NCBI GenBank assembly: GCA_023659785.1
Contig: JAGXOR010000015.1
Coordinates: forward strand, 1 to 17,312
Reading direction: 5' to 3'
DNA length: 17,312 nucleotides
Source of the DNA: Methanomicrobia archaeon LH_S13
GTDB lineage: Archaea > Halobacteriota > Syntropharchaeia > Alkanophagales > Methanospirareceae
Within the stretch, counting starts at the first letter, position 1. Every line of letters starts with the position of its first letter. Position numbers and translations under genes: made by a program. Below are positions 13,560 to 17,312 of this stretch, piece by piece. The notes beneath the pieces were generated by a model. The model was not told where the DNA came from. It made no database searches and saw only the letters and a program-made list of their open reading frames with translations.

Positions 13560-14603
13560 ATGAAAAACAGCAACCGCAACTCAAAAGGGGAGTTCAGCAT
13601 TGAGACCTATGTAACTATTTTTGAAGATGCGTATAAAAGGAACCTGGAGGGAAGAGAGCCTGATACGCTTTATAAGCCGATAATTGATCTATTGGGGAGA
13701 GGAGGGAAGAGGTTAAGACTTTCTTTATGTCTCATGGCTTGCGAGTTAGCGGGAGGCGAGATAAAAAAGGCGCTGCCAACTGCGATAGGTATAGAATTCT
13801 TCCATAATTTCTCTTTAGCTCACGATGACATAGAGGACGGGAGCGAGCTGAGACGCGGAGAACCGGCTTTGCATGAGAAATATGGAATTCCTATTGCACT
13901 GAATGCTGGGGATGGACTATATGGTTTGTGTTACGAAGCGTTGAAAGTGAACGAGAAATTGCTGGGTGTAGAGAGAGCATGGAAGATATTTAAAGAGATT
14001 GCAGAGCTTTGTGTTGTGCTTGCTGAGGGGCAAGCGATGGACCTTGAGTTTAAGGAGGGAAGGGAGATGAGCGAGTTGAAAGTGATAGAGGTGCTGAGGA
14101 AAAAGACTGCGAAACTATTTGCAGTCTCCGCCAAATGCGGTGCTATTGCGGGTGGTGCATCGTACGAGACTGTGGAGGATTTAGGCAGTGCTTGGGAGGA
14201 CCTTGGAATTGCATTCCAGATAAAAGATGATATTCTTAATGTGGTTGGTGACGAGGAGAAATACGGGAAGAAGATAGGAGAGGATATTGCAGAGGGAAAG
14301 CCCACTTTGCTGCTCATCAACTGCTTGGAGCGCTGTAAAGCGCGTGAAAAAGAAAAGTTGTTTGGATGTTTTCATAATTACGATAAAGCAAAAATAGAAG
14401 AAGTGGTTAATTTATTCAGGAAGTATGGGTCAATAGATTATTCAGAGGAAATAGCGATGCGATACTTGCGTAGAGGAACAGAAAAGATAAGAAAAATAGA
14501 TATAGAAGGAGAAGGAGAAGCGGAAATAGAAGGTAAAAGAAGAGAAGAGATAAAAGAGAAAATGGTGGCTCTGGCGGAATATTTCATGGAGAGAGAGAGG
14601 TAA
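13560..14603 (+). CDS. idsA: Geranylgeranyl-type polyprenyl diphosphate synthase
   Basis: Chain-elongating prenyltransferase making the C15/C20 precursors of archaeal ether lipids. The 347-residue protein has GGKRLR at 48-53, the first Asp-rich motif DDIED at 89-93 and the second as DDILN at 223-227. The last Asp of that second motif is replaced by Asn. The first motif has no insertion and a Phe (F84) five residues before it, which favours a GGPP (C20) product by the rules known for archaeal synthases. An unusually acidic/basic extension (about 310-335, EGEGEAEIEGKRREE) lies before the final helix. It starts 7 nt after fae-hps and is followed by rps14, so all three are probably one transcript. 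Confidence 0.92.
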   Translation: MKNSNRNSKGEFSIETYVTIFEDAYKRNLEGREPDTLYKPIIDLLGRGGKRLRLSLCLMACELAGGEIKKALPTAIGIEFFHNFSLAHDDIEDGSELRRGEPALHEKYGIPIALNAGDGLYGLCYEALKVNEKLLGVERAWKIFKEIAELCVVLAEGQAMDLEFKEGREMSELKVIEVLRKKTAKLFAVSAKCGAIAGGASYETVEDLGSAWEDLGIAFQIKDDILNVVGDEEKYGKKIGEDIAEGKPTLLLINCLERCKAREKEKLFGCFHNYDKAKIEEVVNLFRKYGSIDYSEEIAMRYLRRGTEKIRKIDIEGEGEAEIEGKRREEIKEKMVALAEYFMERER

Positions 14604-14629
14604 AGTAAAAAGAGGAGATAATATAAGAA

Positions 14630-14785
14630 ATGGAGAGGAACAAGGATAAGAGATTCGGAAGAGGTGCAAACGCCTGCAGGCGATGTGGCAGGAAGCGAGG
14701 ATTAATTCGTAGATACGGGATTTATCTGTGCAGACAGTGCTTCAGGGAGATAGCAAGGGATATAGGGTTTAAGAAGTACAACTAA
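14630..14785 (+). CDS. rps14: Small ribosomal subunit protein uS14 (zinc-ribbon form)
   Basis: A 51-residue protein of the 30S head. Its translation begins MERNKDKRFGRGANACRRCG and continues with LIRRYGIYLCRQCFREIARD. The CxxC...CxxC zinc ribbon (CRRC and CRQC) is intact, and the length suits archaeal S14/S29e. A strong GAGGAGAT ribosome-binding site sits at 14612-14619. In most archaea S14 lies in the spc operon between uL5 and uS8; here the gene before it is the prenyl synthase. The next gene is rps8, but a 190-bp spacer with a palindromic element separates them. The stop codon is followed at once by that element. Confidence 0.95.
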   Translation: MERNKDKRFGRGANACRRCGRKRGLIRRYGIYLCRQCFREIARDIGFKKYN

Positions 14786-14855
14786 CAAACTTTCTTATGT
14801 GGGGCTCCGCCCCACGACCCCGCAAGCCCTTGTAAAGGGCTTAAAAGAAAGTTTG
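14786..14855. repeat. 70-bp three-way-junction palindromic element
   Basis: An outer 11-bp inverted repeat CAAACTTTCTT (14786-14796) / AAGAAAGTTTG (14845-14855) encloses two hairpins. One is GC-rich, GTGGGGC / GCCCCAC with loop TCC (14799-14815). The other is AAGCCCTT / AAGGGCTT with loop GTA (14824-14842). It begins exactly after the rps14 stop codon and is much richer in GC than its surroundings. It resembles a non-autonomous repeat or an RNA cloverleaf that could terminate or protect the upstream transcript. Confidence 0.8.
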
Positions 14856-14873
14856 ATCAAAGAAACAACCTGC

Positions 14874-14906
14874 TTTTGATAAAACTTTTTCCTAATAAGT
14901 TTTATT
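14874..14906 (+). repeat. Short hairpin repeat related to the tRNA-Arg intron
   Basis: Contains AAAACTT...AAGTTTT as an inverted repeat. The first 18 bases match the + strand at 6534-6551, inside the tRNA intron, in 17 positions (TTTTGAT, one mismatch, AAACTTTTTC). The following TAA-GTTT part also aligns with small gaps. Confidence 0.6.
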
Positions 14907-14932
14907 CAGTAAAAACCTTGACTAAAAATATT

Positions 14933-14943
14933 CTTTATATTAG
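14933..14943 (+). promoter_or_regulatory. Putative TATA box of rps8
   Basis: CTTTATATTAG lies about 35-45 nt before the rps8 ATG, with a GAGGGG ribosome-binding site just upstream of that start. It suggests rps8 is transcribed on its own, downstream of the palindromic element. Confidence 0.5.
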
Positions 14944-14976
14944 TATAGAGATAAAAAAGGAAAAGAGGGGAAAAAA

Positions 14977-15369
14977 ATGTCGCTAAACGACCCGCTTGCG
15001 GATGCCCTTTCGCACATAAAGAATACAGAAAGAGTTGGGAAGATGGAATGTGAGATAAAACCAGCTTCAAAGCTGATCGGGAACGTGCTGGGAGTAATGC
15101 AAGAAAGTGGCTATATAAACGAGTTTGAGTTTGTAGAAGATGGAAAAGCGGGTATCTTCAAGGTGAAGCTTAGTGGTAAAATAAACAATTGTAATGCGAT
15201 AAAGCCGCGATTTTACGTACGTGCGAAGGAATACGAGGAATGGGAGAAGAGGTTTTTACCTGCGAGAGATTTCGGTTTGTTGATAGTTACGACTTCAAAA
15301 GGTGTGATAGCACATGAAAAAGCGATTGAAGTGGGGATAGGCGGGCAATTGCTGGCTTTTGTGTACTAA
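14977..15369 (+). CDS. rps8: Small ribosomal subunit protein uS8
   Basis: Primary 16S rRNA-binding protein of the 30S platform. The 130-residue product begins MSLNDPLADALSHIKNTERV, carries SKLIGNVLGVMQESGYI and the central KPRFYVRAKEYEEWEKRFLP. It ends with the S8 signature LLIVTTSKGVIAHEKAIEVG followed by GGQLLAFVY. Length and both domains are complete. The usual downstream partner uL6 is not here: the next ~1.3 kb holds degraded sequence. So this is an S14-S8 pair cut out of the spc operon. Confidence 0.96.
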   Translation: MSLNDPLADALSHIKNTERVGKMECEIKPASKLIGNVLGVMQESGYINEFEFVEDGKAGIFKVKLSGKINNCNAIKPRFYVRAKEYEEWEKRFLPARDFGLLIVTTSKGVIAHEKAIEVGIGGQLLAFVY

Positions 15370-15389
15370 AACTTTTTAGAACCACAAGA

Positions 15390-15512
15390 TTATTGAGCTA
15401 ATATGGCAACTTCGGCTTTTATCTCTTTAAGCCTAACGAGAAGCGTATATTTTTTATCGTCGTCAATGAGCAACTCTTTCAGCTCAGCATCGCCGCTATC
15501 TCTTCCCCTTCC
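15390..15512 (-). pseudogene. C-terminal remnant of an unidentified gene
   Basis: On the minus strand a protein-like tail, about 40 residues, reads GDAELKELLIDDDKKYTLL then VRLKEIKAEVAILAQ and a stop at 15390-15392. A stop codon precedes it at about 15513 and upstream the frame runs into low-complexity sequence. There is no start codon in a sensible place. I read it as the tail of a broken gene; the family is unknown. It could also be chance. Confidence 0.35.
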
Positions 15513-15593
15513 TCATCTGTTTTCAACGAACGTAACAACGATGATGAGAAGAGAGAAGGAAAGGAGATAGCAAAAAAGAAGAGCCGATATGAA

Positions 15594-15663
15594 CACCCCA
15601 AAAAAGAGATGAAAGAGATGAAAGAGGAGAAAAGAAGAAGGGAAAGGAAAAGGGAAGAGAAAG
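15594..15663. other. Purine-rich tract
   Basis: About 70 bases are almost wholly A/G on the + strand (repeats such as GATGAAAGA and GGAAAGGAAAAGGG) with only a few pyrimidines. It lies between the gene remnant and the surface-protein pseudogene. No gene is supported here. A lysine/glutamate-rich open frame through it is a by-product of composition. Confidence 0.6.
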
Positions 15664-15675
15664 TTCTTTTTGTAA

Positions 15676-16752
15676 AATCCGGCTTTTCTTCCCCAAAAAG
15701 CAATTGCTGGTATATTAATAGCGACAATCGCGTTAGCAAGCGTGGCAATCACAGTCTCCGCAGAAGGTGAAGGCGGCGTGCAACCCATGGCGATAGCGCC
15801 TGGGGCGATAACAAGTATGCACATCGCAGATGATATAATACAAGCTGGCGATATAGGTTCGGGTGCAGTAGGTAATGCCGAAATTGCTACGGATGCAGTT
15901 CATACTGAGGAAATTAATAATAGCATAATAATAGTAACACTGCAAACGCTGGAGAACCTGTTTATTGGGATAGCGAACCCGACACAAATGTAAGTGAAGG
16001 TGATATAAGAAATTCCGCATATCAGGGATATATTCCTGGATCTATGGTGGAGATCGGGGATATAGATATTGGAAATATATTTGTCTATTTCTACTCAAAA
16101 AATAATTTATTTTACTCAAACGAAGTTTTAAACAACAGAAATGGTTTTAAAATCTCCATTAGCTCCAAAGATAACTCTTTGTACGGTAATGAAATAAGAG
16201 AAAATGAGAAACAATTGGTATAACGCCGCATTGGAAGAAGGTAATTATTACGATGATTACGAAGGAACGGATGCTGATGAAGATGGGATTGGCGATGTAC
16301 CCTATAACATATCCGCCGGAGATAATCAGGATTTTGGCGATGGAGCAAAAGGAGCAGGGGAAATGGTAAATCATTGTTATTCCTTCGCGGGTAACTACAC
16401 GGTGAATTTAACGGTAACGGATGATAGAGGGGCGAAGAATTCCACTTCAAAGATGATAAGAGTCATAGAAAAGGAGATATTCGACACTGGAGAGCCAGAA
16501 AGAAAATCCTTATCCTTATATCTTCGACGCACAATGGCACTATCACGCCTTATAAAGACATTTACGTTGAAAGGATGTTTACTTATGCTTGCGCTGGCAC
16601 TGGCGGGCTTATAATTATACGATACGGACTATCCGCAGATTCATCATACGGATAGGTTGGAAGTGGATAAGGGGGATATTATGTGTGAGGAGTTTATGGA
16701 TGTAAACGGTAAAAGATACGACAACTGGATACCGGCGATAAAGTTCTTTTTA
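15676..16752 (+). pseudogene. Frameshifted surface protein (signal peptide, NosD-like, PKD) pseudogene
   Basis: Pieces of one secreted protein appear in changing frames. There is a signal peptide KAIAGILIATIALASVAITV with its usual start lost at an A-run near 15695. Then come an AIAPGAITSMHIADDII segment and, in another frame from about 15925, SNTANAGEPVYWDSEPDTNV. NosD-like repeats follow (NNLFYSNEVLNNRNGFKI and NSLYGNEIREN). After a shift near 16205 comes the repeat end NWYNAALEEGNYYDDYEG with DEDGIGDVPYNI, and a PKD tail YSFAGNYTVNLTVTDDRG. A further frame change near 16500 gives THNGTITPYKDIYVERMF and YACAGTGG. The C-terminus YPQIHHTDRLEVDKG...WIPAIKFF ends at about 16750. At least four frame changes and internal losses make it non-functional. 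It was probably an S-layer-associated or adhesive protein. Confidence 0.75.
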
Positions 16753-16755
16753 TAT

Positions 16756-17013
16756 GTGATAGAATTGGAGTTCTCAGAACATGCAAAGCTTAAAATCGAG
16801 GAACGGAACATTTCATCTTCAGAAATATCAACTGTTCTTAGGACACCTTCAGCAGTTTTTCTCGATGTCGAAACAGAGTATTTCATCGCTATCGGGAGGG
16901 CATCTAAGCCCGATCATTACCTTATCGTGGTTTATGTAGTTCAAAAAGATAAAGTTAAAGTTATAACAATTATTGATACAACTAAGATGGAAATGGTTAA
17001 AAGGAGGGAATAA
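16756..17013 (+). CDS. DUF4258 family protein (RelE-like toxin candidate)
   Basis: An 85-residue protein from GTG 16756. The DUF4258 pattern is clear: FSEHAKLKIEERNISSSEIS, then a beta strand block AIGRASKPDHYLIVVYVV and KVKVITIIDTTKMEMVKRR. Members are small, possibly RNase-like, and often sit beside an antitoxin-like gene. The open frame continues upstream to 16657, but those 33 residues (EVDKGDIMCEEF...WIPAIKFF) are the tail of the adjacent surface-protein pseudogene, so I reject the longer start. No strong ribosome-binding site precedes the GTG; translation may depend on the fused upstream frame. The DUF2283 gene follows 23 bp later. Confidence 0.75.
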   Translation: MIELEFSEHAKLKIEERNISSSEISTVLRTPSAVFLDVETEYFIAIGRASKPDHYLIVVYVVQKDKVKVITIIDTTKMEMVKRRE

Positions 17014-17036
17014 GAAGGGAGATGGGTGATGGTTAA

Positions 17037-17258
17037 ATGAGGGTGAGGTATGACCCGGAAGCGGATATAATTTACATCTTTGTTAAAGAAGGAAGCATTA
17101 AAGATACGATAGAGGTCAGCGATGACTTATTCCTGGAATATGATGAAGATAATCATATCATTGGCATAGAATTGTGGCAAGTTAGAAAAAATCTATTGGG
17201 AGAATTGATGAGCTACATGGAGCATGTAACTAAGACTACGGTAAACTTGAAGTCATAG
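17037..17258 (+). CDS. DUF2283 family protein (antitoxin-like partner)
   Basis: A 73-residue protein with the DUF2283 hallmark at the N-terminus, MRVRYDPEADIIYIFVKEGS, then DTIEVSDDLFLEYDEDNHII and GIELWQVRK. The family is short, beta-rich and acidic and is frequently encoded next to DUF4258. The pair is considered a candidate toxin-antitoxin module; the activity is not proven by anything here. The ATG at 17037 is preceded by a GGGAGATGGGTGATGG stretch that can serve as ribosome-binding site. Compact spacing to the DUF4258 gene suggests one transcript. Confidence 0.82.
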   Translation: MRVRYDPEADIIYIFVKEGSIKDTIEVSDDLFLEYDEDNHIIGIELWQVRKNLLGELMSYMEHVTKTTVNLKS

Positions 17259-17312
17259 GGTTCTAGTTTAAGCGGTCTTTCATAGTCATAAGACTACCTC
17301 CACCTGAGGCTT

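Noticed and set aside
15403..15570. A 55-codon + strand frame starting MATSAFISLSL.
   Set aside because: It is serine-rich and complementary to the more protein-like minus-strand remnant; it looks like a shadow.
15660..16751. A 12-bp direct repeat, AAAGTTCTTTTT, at 15660-15671 and 16740-16751, bracketing the surface-protein pseudogene like a target-site duplication.
   Set aside because: AT-rich 12-mers are expected to recur by chance in 17 kb, and the second copy encodes the KFF of the surface protein itself. No transposase or inverted ends accompany it.
16657..16755. Extra 33 N-terminal residues for the DUF4258 protein.
   Set aside because: These residues match the C-terminal end expected for the surface-protein pseudogene and precede the conserved family start.
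1..17312. CRISPR array, integrase with attachment sites, or defence island.
   Set aside because: No regularly spaced repeats, no Cas or integrase motifs and no att-like duplication next to the tRNA were seen.
17259..17312. Small hairpins TAGTC/GACTA and CCTC/GAGG at the right edge.
   Set aside because: Stems of 4-5 bp are not meaningful and the sequence is cut by the window end.

Overview
The window is archaeal. It carries Rpo4/RpoF, Hef, an archaeal NAC, RNase P proteins Rpp30 and Pop5, an A-type ATPase K subunit, a tRNA with an anticodon-loop intron, and archaeal S14 and S8. The fused Fae-Hps enzyme points to a euryarchaeote that uses tetrahydromethanopterin (methanogen, ANME or Archaeoglobus-type). 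The surface-protein debris near the right end (NosD-like repeats, a PKD domain, and a THNGTITP...AGTGG motif) resembles cell-surface proteins I associate with ANME-1/Methanophagales and relatives. That placement is an inference; there is no rRNA here to test it.

Layout. (1) 72-4836: adenosylhomocysteinase (-) diverges from rpo4 and a DUF655 gene (+). The DUF655 gene meets the Hef helicase/nuclease gene (-) tail to tail with overlapping stop codons. (2) 4925-6601: NAC and NAD kinase are coupled by an ATGA overlap. A PRC-barrel gene follows, and its 3' end runs antisense into an intron-containing tRNA-Arg(CCT) gene. (3) 6692-9750: a DHH/RecJ-like exonuclease gene ends exactly at the terminus of a decayed IS605/IS1341-type TnpB element. 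Beyond it are a small membrane protein gene and a stand-alone atpK (-), then a second, internally deleted TnpB ORF (-). (4) 9826-11926: an unrecognised 292-aa gene (-) diverges from the rnp3-rnp2 RNase P operon. (5) 12040-15369: a tightly packed + strand run of an unknown 99-aa gene, fae-hps, a GGPP synthase and rps14. A folded composite repeat follows, then rps8 with its own apparent promoter. (6) 15370-17312: an eroded region with a short antisense gene remnant, a purine tract, a multiply frameshifted surface-protein pseudogene, and a DUF4258-DUF2283 pair resembling a toxin-antitoxin module.

Much of the left and middle is information processing: transcription, tRNA maturation, DNA repair and co-translational handling. 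Fae-Hps links formaldehyde and C1 metabolism to pentose supply, and the prenyl synthase next to it supplies archaeal lipid precursors. The accessory signal lies in the two TnpB relics around atpK, the right-hand pseudogene and TA region, and a short hairpin-forming repeat shared by the tRNA intron and the rps14-rps8 spacer. I did not see a clear new multi-gene system. The most unusual items are the repeat in the tRNA intron, the composite palindrome after rps14, the TnpB ORF that stays open despite losing its catalytic parts, and the orphan atpK.
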